NCBI RefSeq assembly: GCF_963678425.1
Contig: NZ_OY782855.1
Coordinates: 1,240,001 to 1,304,000 of the forward strand
Direction of reading: 5' to 3'
DNA: 64,000 nucleotides
From: an uncultured Bacteroides sp.
GTDB taxonomy: Bacteria > Bacteroidota > Bacteroidia > Bacteroidales > Bacteroidaceae
The position numbers and the translations under genes were made by a program. Of this stretch, positions 7,313 to 15,608 are shown piece by piece (the stretch's first letter is position 1; the number at the start of each line of letters is the position of its first letter). The notes beneath the pieces are model-generated. The model saw only the letters and a program-made list of their open reading frames with translations, did no database searches and was not told the DNA's origin.

Positions 7313-8479
7313 ATGTTTAACTTTGATTTTTATAATCCGACACGGATTTTCTTCGGTAAAAACAGACTTGAGAATATTGATACATCTATTCCAGCTGACG
7401 CCAGGGTATTAATAACCTTTGGAGGTGGAAGTGCTAAAAAAAGTGGCCTTATCGATAAGGTTAAAACCATACTTGGCAACAGAAAGGTTTATGAATTCGG
7501 CGGTATTGAGCCTAACCCCCACTACGAAACTTTGATGAAAGCCGTGGAAATTGTCCGCAGTGAAAACATTGATTTTATAATGGCTGTGGGCGGAGGCTCT
7601 GTTATTGACGGTACTAAGTTCATATCACTTGCTTCACATTACAAAGGTGATACTACCGACTTACTCAAATTTGGATTTATGCCAATTCCTCTTGATGTAG
7701 TAAGTAAAGTTGTTCCGTTCGGTACAATAGTAACATTGCCGGCAACGGGTTCTGAGATGAATAACGGAGCTGTAATCAGTTACGAGCATGGAAAATTCCC
7801 GGTTATGTGCGAGTTAGCATTCCCGAAATTTTCAATATTAGACCCAACTATCACTTTTACACTTCCCAAGATTCAGGTTGCCAACGGTGTAATTGATGCA
7901 TTTGTTCATACAGCAGAGCAATATATCACATTCCCTGTCGATGCCAGGGTACAGGATAGAATGGCTGAGGGCATTTTACAAACATTGATCGAATTTGGTG
8001 CTACTACTGTGGCCGAACCCGAGAATTATGATGCACGGGCAAATCATGTTTGGAGTGCAACCATGGCTCTAAACGGAATCATTGCAGTAGGTGTTCCTCA
8101 GGACTGGGCAACTCATATGATTGGACACGAGCTTACTGCTCTGTTTGGTATTGATCACGGTCAAACTTTAGCAATAGTATATCCTTCCGTTCTTGAGGTA
8201 CAGCGTAAACAAAAAAGTGCTAAACTGTTGCAATATGCAGAACGCGTATGGAACATTACCAATGGAAGCGATGACGAAAAGATTGATCTGGCAATCAAAA
8301 AAACAAGAGAATTCTTTGAAAGCCTAGGAATAAAAACCCGTCTTTCTGAGTATGGCGTAACAGCCGATAAAATTCCGGCAGTAATTGAACAGCTGAAAGC
8401 TCATGGTTTGACTGCACTCTCTGAAACCGGAGATATTACCTTGGAAGTAAGCCAAAAGATTCTTGAAAATGCTTTGTAA
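7313..8479 (+). CDS. Iron-dependent alcohol dehydrogenase (YqhD/BDH type)
   Basis: The 388-residue cytosolic enzyme should oxidise or reduce alcohols and aldehydes with NAD(P)H. The nucleotide-binding motif GGGSVIDG is at 93-100, and metal ligands expected for the YqhD family are present at D195, H199, H268 and H282, exactly one residue offset from E. coli YqhD. Length is normal for the family. AAGGAGATC lies about 10 bp before the ATG. The gene is monocistronic, with its own -7 box and a strong terminator. Exact substrate preference (butanol, propanol or reactive aldehydes) cannot be read from the sequence. Confidence 0.9.
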   Translation: MFNFDFYNPTRIFFGKNRLENIDTSIPADARVLITFGGGSAKKSGLIDKVKTILGNRKVYEFGGIEPNPHYETLMKAVEIVRSENIDFIMAVGGGSVIDGTKFISLASHYKGDTTDLLKFGFMPIPLDVVSKVVPFGTIVTLPATGSEMNNGAVISYEHGKFPVMCELAFPKFSILDPTITFTLPKIQVANGVIDAFVHTAEQYITFPVDARVQDRMAEGILQTLIEFGATTVAEPENYDARANHVWSATMALNGIIAVGVPQDWATHMIGHELTALFGIDHGQTLAIVYPSVLEVQRKQKSAKLLQYAERVWNITNGSDDEKIDLAIKKTREFFESLGIKTRLSEYGVTADKIPAVIEQLKAHGLTALSETGDITLEVSQKILENAL

Positions 8480-8506
8480 TAGCTGACAAAAGATAAATAA
8501 GTTATA

Positions 8507-8558
8507 AGTCTGGCAAAGATGCTCAGTAATGAGAGAGCATTTTTGCCAGACTCTTTTT
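8507..8558 (+). terminator. Terminator of the alcohol dehydrogenase gene
   Basis: An 18-nt stem (AGTCTGGCAAAGATGCTC paired with 8535-8552, one mismatch) is followed by CTTTTT. Confidence 0.85.
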
Positions 8559-8669
8559 ATACCCTCTATCTCCCGGAAGTTTCCCTGTAATCTCTTGTCT
8601 TTAAAGCATATCTTTTCAATAGTAAATAAAAAAACTTACTAAAATCATATTCCAAACCAAATATTTCAG

Positions 8670-8677
8670 TAATTTTG
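8670..8677 (+). promoter_or_regulatory. Possible -7 box upstream of manC
   Basis: TAATTTTG matches TAnnTTTG but lies 125 bp before the ATG and no -33 TTG is obvious. Confidence 0.3.
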
Positions 8678-8801
8678 CTTTTTATAAACATAGCGACAAT
8701 ATATATTATTGGTTTGCAATTTAATAATATAACAATATAAAGATTTAAGCTAACTACCAATATATCAATCAAATATAATCAGTAAAAATTAAGTTTATTC
8801 A

Positions 8802-9851
8802 ATGAAAAATACGCATATCGTTATAATGGCCGGTGGCATTGGAAGCCGTTTCTGGCCCATGAGCACGCCAGAATGTCCCAAGCAGTTTATTGATGTGATG
8901 GGTTGTGGAAAAACACTTATTCAGCTTACAGCAGAACGGTTTAGCGGAGTGTGTCCACCAGAAAATATATGGGTGGTTACTTCTGAAAAATATACAGATA
9001 TTGTAAAAGAGCAGTTGCCACAAATTCCGGATTGTAACATTCTGGCAGAACCTTGTATGCGTAATACGGCTCCGTGTATTGCTTATGTTTCCTGGAAAAT
9101 AAAAATGCATCACCCAAATGCGAATATTGTAGTTACTCCTTCTGATCAACTGGTAATTAATACAACAGAATTTCAACGAGTAATAAAAAGTGCATTGGCT
9201 TTTACTGAAAATAGTGATTCAATTGTTACCTTAGGCATAAAACCGAGCCGTCCTGAAACGGGTTATGGCTATATTGCTGCAGGTGAGAGTATCACATCAG
9301 ATAAGGAGATTCTTCGTGTAGAGGCGTTTAAAGAGAAGCCCAATAAAGAAACAGCGGAAAAATATCTGGCTAAAGGTAATTATCTGTGGAATGCGGGTAT
9401 TTTTGTGTGGAACGTGAAAACAATCTCTGCTGCTCTAAGAGTGTATACTCCTGATATTGCCAAGATTTTTGACAATATATATACGAACTTTTACACGGAA
9501 AAAGAAGCTGAAACCATCAATAAATTCTTTCCTACCTGTGATAATATCTCCATTGACTATGCTGTAATGGAGAATGCGGAGGAAATTTATGTAGTGCCTG
9601 CTGAGTTTGGATGGTCGGACTTAGGTACCTGGGGTGCTTTGAGAGGATTGCTTCCGCAAGACAATTCGGGCAATGCCACAATCGGTACGGTAAAATTATA
9701 CGAGAGTTCAAATTGCATGGTGCATGTATCTCAGGAAAAGAAAGTGGTGATCCAGGGCCTGGACGGCTACATTGTGGCTGAAAAAGACAATACATTGCTT
9801 ATCTGTAAATTGGAAGAAGAACAACGGATAAAGGAATTCAGCCAAGCTTAA
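8802..9851 (+). CDS. manC: Mannose-1-phosphate guanylyltransferase
   Basis: The 349-residue enzyme makes GDP-mannose from mannose-1-phosphate and GTP, feeding fucose and mannose residues into surface glycans. The nucleotidyltransferase signature MAGGIGSRFWPMS is at residues 9-21, with PKQFID shortly after. VVTPSDQLV, GYGYI, EAFKEKP, NYLWNAGIF and FGWSDLGTW follow in the order typical of the family. It is the short, single-domain form without a fused phosphomannose isomerase. It appears monocistronic, with no glycan-assembly genes next to it. Confidence 0.92.
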   Translation: MKNTHIVIMAGGIGSRFWPMSTPECPKQFIDVMGCGKTLIQLTAERFSGVCPPENIWVVTSEKYTDIVKEQLPQIPDCNILAEPCMRNTAPCIAYVSWKIKMHHPNANIVVTPSDQLVINTTEFQRVIKSALAFTENSDSIVTLGIKPSRPETGYGYIAAGESITSDKEILRVEAFKEKPNKETAEKYLAKGNYLWNAGIFVWNVKTISAALRVYTPDIAKIFDNIYTNFYTEKEAETINKFFPTCDNISIDYAVMENAEEIYVVPAEFGWSDLGTWGALRGLLPQDNSGNATIGTVKLYESSNCMVHVSQEKKVVIQGLDGYIVAEKDNTLLICKLEEEQRIKEFSQA

Positions 9852-9963
9852 GATCTTTTATCTGTAAATTAAAAAGGTAAGGTGGCGGTTTCTTGGTTTA
9901 GCAGCTGTTAACTCTGTCATTCATAAGCAAGCATCCTTGTGATGGCTAGTAATAGCAAATATT

Positions 9964-10040
9964 ATATCAAAAATATAGAGAACCAAATACTAAGGTTCAG
10001 TTCTCTATATTATACTTTCTGACTTTTTAAGGATCGACTA
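9964..10040 (+). mobile_element. Solo right-end remnant of the IS5-like element
   Basis: These 77 bp align without gaps to the right end of the IS at 48294-48370, with about six substitutions, and end at the same GGATCGACTA. No transposase remains to the left. The segment contains a hairpin (AGAGAAC with GTTCTCT). Its last three bases supply the TAG stop codon of the leftward GH85 gene. Confidence 0.75.
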
Positions 10041-13000
10041 TTTAACTATAACTTTTTTAGTGCAAATTCCTGAGTCACCAAAACTTCTTACCAGATAAGT
10101 ACCCGAGGCAAGTCCTTGAATTGAGATCGTAGCAACACCATTGTTCGCTAATTCTTCAGCTAAAATACTTCCCTGTAAAGAAATTAATTGTACTTTCGTT
10201 GCATCAGCAGCTTCAACTTTTAATATTTCTCCATTATGAATAGGATTCGGGTAAACGCTGAAATTAGTATTATTTTTTTCTGTATTTATTATACCAACTC
10301 CACCGCCTACTTTCTTACCATATGCTTCAAATTCTGCTAACGAAAAGCCATAAAATGAAACAGCCGCAATTTCTAGTTTTAAAAATTTTGCATTAAATGG
10401 CGCAGTAGGGAAAAATTCATTATCAGAAACAGATATTGGCATATTAGCAACTAAAGTATAGGCATTATCCTGATCAACTTCGGCAGCCCATATTTTTATA
10501 TTTGTTGGTAATTTTAAATAGCCGTGTGAATTATATAGTGCTCTAAAAGAAGTAATCTGATAACTGTCATTTAAGGCAAATTTCACAAAATGTGGTCCTG
10601 GAGAGCTATTATAATAAGCAGAAGACCACCATGTAGAAGTAAGGCCATCAGTAATCCCAGCTTCACCAATAGCACCAGTTGTTCCTAATGGATCATTAGT
10701 CTCGTCATAAGAATCGGCAGTTTGCACTGTTGGAACTAATTTAGAAACAATATTAATCAAAGAAGGATCTTGTACTTTCACTGCATAAGTAACTTCCTTA
10801 GACCATTTACCATTTGTTAATTTCACTGTTACATTTGCTTTACCTCCAACAGACTTAGTTAACATATCAAAATTAACTTTTGAATCTGTTATTGAAACAT
10901 TTGCAATCGATAACAAATCTGGATTTGAAGAAACCACAGTCATAGCAAAATTACTTTCTTTAGGATCACCTCCTAAACTATATGCTAATTCGACTGGGAT
11001 TGTCGTATCTAATCCTGCTACTGCATCAGCTGGATTCTGTAATTCCAAATTACCTTGAACTCCATAAACCTCAAATTCCCAAATACGAATTGTAATAGGC
11101 ATTTCTTCATCATAAGGAGTAAATCTTACATAACGTCCTTCAGTAGGCTTAATATAATCACTCTTTGTATTCTCTGGACGAGCTTTTTCATTCAAAACTT
11201 CAGTCCAGTTTGTAGCATCATTACTTAACTCAATTTTGAAGTTCTTGAAATTATCCGAAGAGTTCTCTTTATTACCACAGTCATATGTTTGGAAGCGATA
11301 AATCTTATACATTTCTTTCAAGTCAACTATCACCCAATGCTCTTTTTTACCTCCAGCACACCATTTTCCATGTACATCACTTGGAACTTTAACGCCGTCA
11401 ATAATTTTATCGGGGCTTTCTGGACTTAAAAAGCCACTAGATGCATTGATTAATTTCCCCACACTTACAAGATTCAACTCTTTAGAATCAGACACATCAA
11501 TATATCCGGCATTTTTTTCTTCAGTTGAACCAGAAGCATTAGATACCTTTACTGCAATATCATAAAGACCTGGAGTTTTAAACTTAAAGTAAGCAGTATC
11601 TGCTGACTGACGAGTAATTTCTGCATTAGCAGGTACAGTCCATTCATACGTAGTGGGGTAATTGGTTGCTCTTGCTACAACGGCAACAACCTCATTTGTT
11701 TTTACTAGTGTCTTCAAGGCTTTGAGCTGTACAACAGGAGCAGAAATAACCGGATAATCCATTTGCAAAGAAGCTTCTGCACCCTCCTTCATATCCTTGG
11801 TTACTGCCGTAACATAAACCTTCAGGTTTTTCTCTTCCGATGAAGCCCTTTGAAATTTAGAAATATAAAAACCTTCATTACGAGTCTGACCAACCAATGT
11901 CTTTACTCCGTTTCTTTCTAAATAGATATTGTAATGAGAAACCTCAGCAGATGCTGGAGCATTCCAGATCAGACGGACATCACTTAAAGTTTCTTTAAGA
12001 ACGCTTTGAGTAGACAAATTTTCAACCAAAGAAGCTGCCGGTGCATAAGATCCGCTAACAACAGACAACTGACCTAATTTTGTTTGATAATCAGCAACCT
12101 CAGCTGAAGATTTAAAGTTCAATGCAATTACAGATATAGTTTTTCCTGACAACGAAGACAGGTCAACTGTTGCGACTGACCATCCGTTATTTGTTGATAT
12201 TTCTGTTATAGGGAATGTCTCAAAACTGTTGTTATTTTCAGAAATGCCCAGTTTAACTTCCATGCTGTTAGCAGTATTTGTTTTATAAACCAGCTGGAAT
12301 TTATCACCGGATGCTACAGCCAGTTTTGTTTTGTACAGACGTACTGTATGGTCAACATTAGCAGAAAGTTTACCTTTCACAATTAAACTGGTACCCATAT
12401 TATAAGCATCATCCCAGTTCATTGTTATACCGATTTCACCTTTTACTGAAGATTCAATCCACCAACGCCATGTAGGCATGATATTTTGCATACCTCTATG
12501 ATACCAGTCCTGAGTTCCTTTTTTCTCTCCATTCACATAACGAGCCTTCCCAAGACCTGCACTAAATGAAGTAACAAAAGGTTTATTCTGAATTGTAGTA
12601 CGCTCCATCAATCCATTAGCAAAACCAGGCCATGAATCATACGAACCACGATCTTGAGTATTTGTTGGATCAGCTTGTATATTAGTCCAGAAACGTGACT
12701 CATTTGCAAACACGCTGTTCATCGCTCCATAAGCGCTTGATCCACATGCACTTTCTGTTCCTAACAAATCCTTAACAACTTGTTTCCATGCACCCTCTTC
12801 AGGATTAAACAAGTCAATAGAACCTACATGTCCTTCCTTTGGAAAACAAGCCTGAAAGCCCATTGCATTTCCTCCAATACCACCCTGAGCACACTCAATA
12901 CCGTGATAAACTTTACTATATGCCTCTGCTTTACTAAAACCAAGACTTTGTACTGCACTCATATTTGAGGAGATAGTAGAACTACTGGCACTACCATAAT

Positions 13001-13745
13001 TTGCAAAATAAGACGCACCTGGAGTTTTCAAGATGCTAGATACTCCACTGGCATTTGTTCCACAGTCATACCATTGTATTTCCATGTTATTATTACCATC
13101 ATCTTGAGCACACTTATTGAAATAAGCTACAAATTCTGCCCACTGACTTTGAGATCCGCCACCTGTTTCTTCATTGATAAACCAACCATCGAAACCATAA
13201 TACTTAGCAATTTCATATAATTTCTTTGCATAAGGATAAACATCTCCCTCTTTTGTTAACATTTGCACAACCCAAGATTGCTGTCCGCCAAATGCAGAAG
13301 GTGGGAAAAACACCTGACCTAAAACTTTTACACCATTCAAGTGTGCAATATCAGTAACCGGAGCCGAAGGAGGAATAATAATACCTTCACCGGCAGAACC
13401 GCCCCACCAAACAAGAACATCCATATATTGCCAATACGTTGGATTATAACCGATAAAGTTATTTGCACCTTGAGAAGGTGTTTGACTACACATTGGATTC
13501 ATTGTTAAACAAGCCGATACCTTTCCATCATAGAATTGATAAGGGTTTGCTTTTAACGTAGGATCTTGGAAACGAGGTTGCAATGCTACGGTACTACGGT
13601 TAAATTTTGCATCTAAATCGTTAGCCGGACTCCAGTTTTTAATAAAATCAGGATGCCAACATCCTCCATAAGGTTGCTGAGCATAAGCTCCACAAGTCAT
13701 TACTCCAAAGAAAAATAACGAGGAGATAATCTTTTTGATATTCAT
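10038..13745 (-). CDS. GH85 endo-beta-N-acetylglucosaminidase, secreted, multidomain
   Basis: The 1235-residue protein has a signal peptide (about 1-22, cut after AYA). The GH85 catalytic region runs over roughly residues 60-420. FDGWFINEE at 185-193 holds the N-x-E pair (N191, E193) that acts in the substrate-assisted mechanism of GH85 enzymes, which cut the GlcNAc-GlcNAc core of N-glycans. Downstream are an FN3-like region, a PKD-like domain, a discoidin (F5/8C)-like domain around 780-910, a second discoidin-like region around 1010-1150, and a C-terminal tail (SVYPNP...KKVIVK) resembling type IX secretion sorting domains. It sits 115 bp after susD with its own ECF-like promoter box. Confidence 0.85.
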   Translation of the reverse strand: MNIKKIISSLFFFGVMTCGAYAQQPYGGCWHPDFIKNWSPANDLDAKFNRSTVALQPRFQDPTLKANPYQFYDGKVSACLTMNPMCSQTPSQGANNFIGYNPTYWQYMDVLVWWGGSAGEGIIIPPSAPVTDIAHLNGVKVLGQVFFPPSAFGGQQSWVVQMLTKEGDVYPYAKKLYEIAKYYGFDGWFINEETGGGSQSQWAEFVAYFNKCAQDDGNNNMEIQWYDCGTNASGVSSILKTPGASYFANYGSASSSTISSNMSAVQSLGFSKAEAYSKVYHGIECAQGGIGGNAMGFQACFPKEGHVGSIDLFNPEEGAWKQVVKDLLGTESACGSSAYGAMNSVFANESRFWTNIQADPTNTQDRGSYDSWPGFANGLMERTTIQNKPFVTSFSAGLGKARYVNGEKKGTQDWYHRGMQNIMPTWRWWIESSVKGEIGITMNWDDAYNMGTSLIVKGKLSANVDHTVRLYKTKLAVASGDKFQLVYKTNTANSMEVKLGISENNNSFETFPITEISTNNGWSVATVDLSSLSGKTISVIALNFKSSAEVADYQTKLGQLSVVSGSYAPAASLVENLSTQSVLKETLSDVRLIWNAPASAEVSHYNIYLERNGVKTLVGQTRNEGFYISKFQRASSEEKNLKVYVTAVTKDMKEGAEASLQMDYPVISAPVVQLKALKTLVKTNEVVAVVARATNYPTTYEWTVPANAEITRQSADTAYFKFKTPGLYDIAVKVSNASGSTEEKNAGYIDVSDSKELNLVSVGKLINASSGFLSPESPDKIIDGVKVPSDVHGKWCAGGKKEHWVIVDLKEMYKIYRFQTYDCGNKENSSDNFKNFKIELSNDATNWTEVLNEKARPENTKSDYIKPTEGRYVRFTPYDEEMPITIRIWEFEVYGVQGNLELQNPADAVAGLDTTIPVELAYSLGGDPKESNFAMTVVSSNPDLLSIANVSITDSKVNFDMLTKSVGGKANVTVKLTNGKWSKEVTYAVKVQDPSLINIVSKLVPTVQTADSYDETNDPLGTTGAIGEAGITDGLTSTWWSSAYYNSSPGPHFVKFALNDSYQITSFRALYNSHGYLKLPTNIKIWAAEVDQDNAYTLVANMPISVSDNEFFPTAPFNAKFLKLEIAAVSFYGFSLAEFEAYGKKVGGGVGIINTEKNNTNFSVYPNPIHNGEILKVEAADATKVQLISLQGSILAEELANNGVATISIQGLASGTYLVRSFGDSGICTKKVIVK

Positions 13746-13783
13746 AAGCTATTATTTAATAAGGTTAAAAAACTTTATTTGTA

Positions 13784-13851
13784 AAATAAGACTGTTACAT
13801 ATATAAAACAAGCAGTTTGAACAAAACACTTACTACGTAACAGTCTTATTT
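13784..13851. repeat. Inverted repeat flanking the GH85 promoter
   Basis: Perfect 15-bp arms (AAATAAGACTGTTAC at 13784-13798 and its complement at 13837-13851) enclose 38 bp that contain the ECF-like promoter box. This could be an invertible promoter. It could also be a long-loop hairpin that acts only on transcripts reading through from susD, because transcripts starting inside the loop contain one arm only. Confidence 0.75.
13802..13833 (-). promoter_or_regulatory. ECF-sigma-type promoter of the GH85 gene
   Basis: The minus strand reads GTAAGTGT, 13 nt, CTTGTTTTATA. The same two blocks at the same spacing lie upstream of susC and the sigma gene. The box ends 56 nt before the start codon. 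No TAnnTTTG box is seen nearby. Confidence 0.7.
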
Positions 13852-13860
13852 CAACATTAT

Positions 13861-15597
13861 TTATCTAAAATTATTTGGTTTATTTCTTTCTCCGGATGGC
13901 ATATTTGTATTAGCTACATCCCACCAAAGAAGAGTTGACTGATTAACACCCGCAGGTATATTCTCTCTATTATAATCCATTTCGCTGTTCGGATAACGAA
14001 CACGATTAATAAACATCTTACCAGGAATGTTTGAATCTCTGTTATTTAAATGATTTCTCAAACGAGGATAATCAGTACGTCTAAACTCAGCCCAAGCTTC
14101 GTTACCGTTAGGAAAAACAGCCAACCATTTTTGAGTAATAATTTGCTCTAACATTCCTTCTTTATCATTTATAATAAAAGGATTAGAATCTGTTGAATAA
14201 ATTTTCAATTCCTTTATATATTGTTCGGTAAGTTGAGACGCGATATGATAATAATCCATTGAAGCACGTATTCCATCTTCGAAATAATCTCTAGGTGTTT
14301 TAGTTGCACCTTTCCATCCTCTCAAACTAGCTTCGGCTAATAAGAACCTGCTTTCAGCATAGCTGAGCCAAAGATATTCACGACTATATCCAAACCAATA
14401 GTCATCTCTCAACTTTGATTTATCTTCCCATGCATTGCAACGAATTACCGAATAAAGATCTGAATTATGATTAATGTTATTGCTACCAATTTCACATCCC
14501 GTAAAATCTTTATTTTTAAGTTCTTTCCCACGTACCAACAATTCCATTGGAGTAGGTCTAAACCATGAAATAGAACATCTTGGATCTAATACATTACTTT
14601 GATCTTTGTATGCTAGTTCCAAATCTTTAGACATCACAGCATCAACATATCTAAAACTACAATTAACTACTTCGTTTTCATTTCCGCCTTGGTTCTCACC
14701 TCCCAATGCAACTGGAGCATAATTAGGAACTGTAGCCATTTTGTCTTCTTGAGAGCTCATCAATCCAGCCGGATGTGTCATAGCACTTTCTGCTTCTCTT
14801 TGCGCACGAACCGGATCAATATTAGAAATTCTTAGAGCCAATCGTAGACGTAATGTGTTCGCAAAACGAAGCCATTTAGACTCATCTCCTTTAAAGCATT
14901 TATCATCCGTCTCTTTAAATTTAAATGAGCAGTTACCTGGAACAATACTATCTGTTGCTTGTTTAAGCATTTTAAAAATCATATCATAAACATCCTTTTG
15001 GGTATTATAAGAGACTTTATCAGGAGCAGACTCTGCTCTAACATAATTCCCAAAAGGCATATCTCCATATGTATCAGTCATATTTGAAGCTAAAAATGCA
15101 TAATAAATTCGAGTCATATAAAATGCATTTTTATATGCTTTTCTATCTAAATACCAAAAAGTACGAGCCAATACTTTATATTCATAACTTCTATCTTTAT
15201 AGAAATGATCCCAACGAAGACCAGACCAACCATCAGTATAAATATAATTAGGAGAAGAAGTTAAAAAGTCTGGTTTATTCGTTGCAAAATATCCCGCATA
15301 GATATCATGAGTTAAGTTAGTTGCACGTTGATAATCATTAACCAGGCCTTCATAAGTGAAGTTTTTAAACACAGAACCCACACTTTCTTTAGTAGAGTTC
15401 AAAGAAGCTATTTCTGCATCATTTGTTGTTTCACATAGATCAATGCCAGTTCCTTTAGATTCATTACCTGGTACACTAGGCTTTACAAATGGATTTGTAT
15501 TAAGTCTATCAAAATCATCCGTACAAGAAACTAACGATAAGGATATAATTAAGCAGCTAAATAAAAACGTCTTATTTAAAAAATATTTTCTTTTCAT
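13861..15597 (-). CDS. SusD/RagB-like nutrient-binding outer-membrane lipoprotein
   Basis: The 578-residue protein has a lipoprotein signal peptide with the lipobox SLVSC (Cys25) and the typical DDFDRLNTNPF segment just after. TPR-like helical stretches follow (for example WSGLRWDHFYKDRSYEYKV and RLRLALRISNIDP), with C-terminal LLAEASLRGW and GNEAWAEFRRTDYPRL, matching the SusD-like_2 family. It would sit on the cell surface as the lid over the SusC channel and bind glycan. It is 11 bp from susC and co-transcribed. With a GH85 gene next to it, N-glycan oligosaccharide is the likely ligand (inference). Confidence 0.93.
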   Translation of the reverse strand: MKRKYFLNKTFLFSCLIISLSLVSCTDDFDRLNTNPFVKPSVPGNESKGTGIDLCETTNDAEIASLNSTKESVGSVFKNFTYEGLVNDYQRATNLTHDIYAGYFATNKPDFLTSSPNYIYTDGWSGLRWDHFYKDRSYEYKVLARTFWYLDRKAYKNAFYMTRIYYAFLASNMTDTYGDMPFGNYVRAESAPDKVSYNTQKDVYDMIFKMLKQATDSIVPGNCSFKFKETDDKCFKGDESKWLRFANTLRLRLALRISNIDPVRAQREAESAMTHPAGLMSSQEDKMATVPNYAPVALGGENQGGNENEVVNCSFRYVDAVMSKDLELAYKDQSNVLDPRCSISWFRPTPMELLVRGKELKNKDFTGCEIGSNNINHNSDLYSVIRCNAWEDKSKLRDDYWFGYSREYLWLSYAESRFLLAEASLRGWKGATKTPRDYFEDGIRASMDYYHIASQLTEQYIKELKIYSTDSNPFIINDKEGMLEQIITQKWLAVFPNGNEAWAEFRRTDYPRLRNHLNNRDSNIPGKMFINRVRYPNSEMDYNRENIPAGVNQSTLLWWDVANTNMPSGERNKPNNFR

Positions 15598-15608
15598 TTT
15601 GTTATAGA

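Larger units (their letters stand above)
8480..8801. other. Intergenic region, 322 bp
   Basis: It holds the terminator of the upstream gene (8507-8558) and a -7-like TAATTTTG at 8670-8677 that may serve the guanylyltransferase gene. A 68-codon minus-strand frame here is low-complexity and overlaps the terminator, so it is not accepted. Confidence 0.5.

Noticed and set aside
8566..8772. 68-codon minus-strand frame between adh and manC
   Set aside because: Low-complexity hydrophobic codons in an AT-rich spacer, overlapping the manC promoter region.
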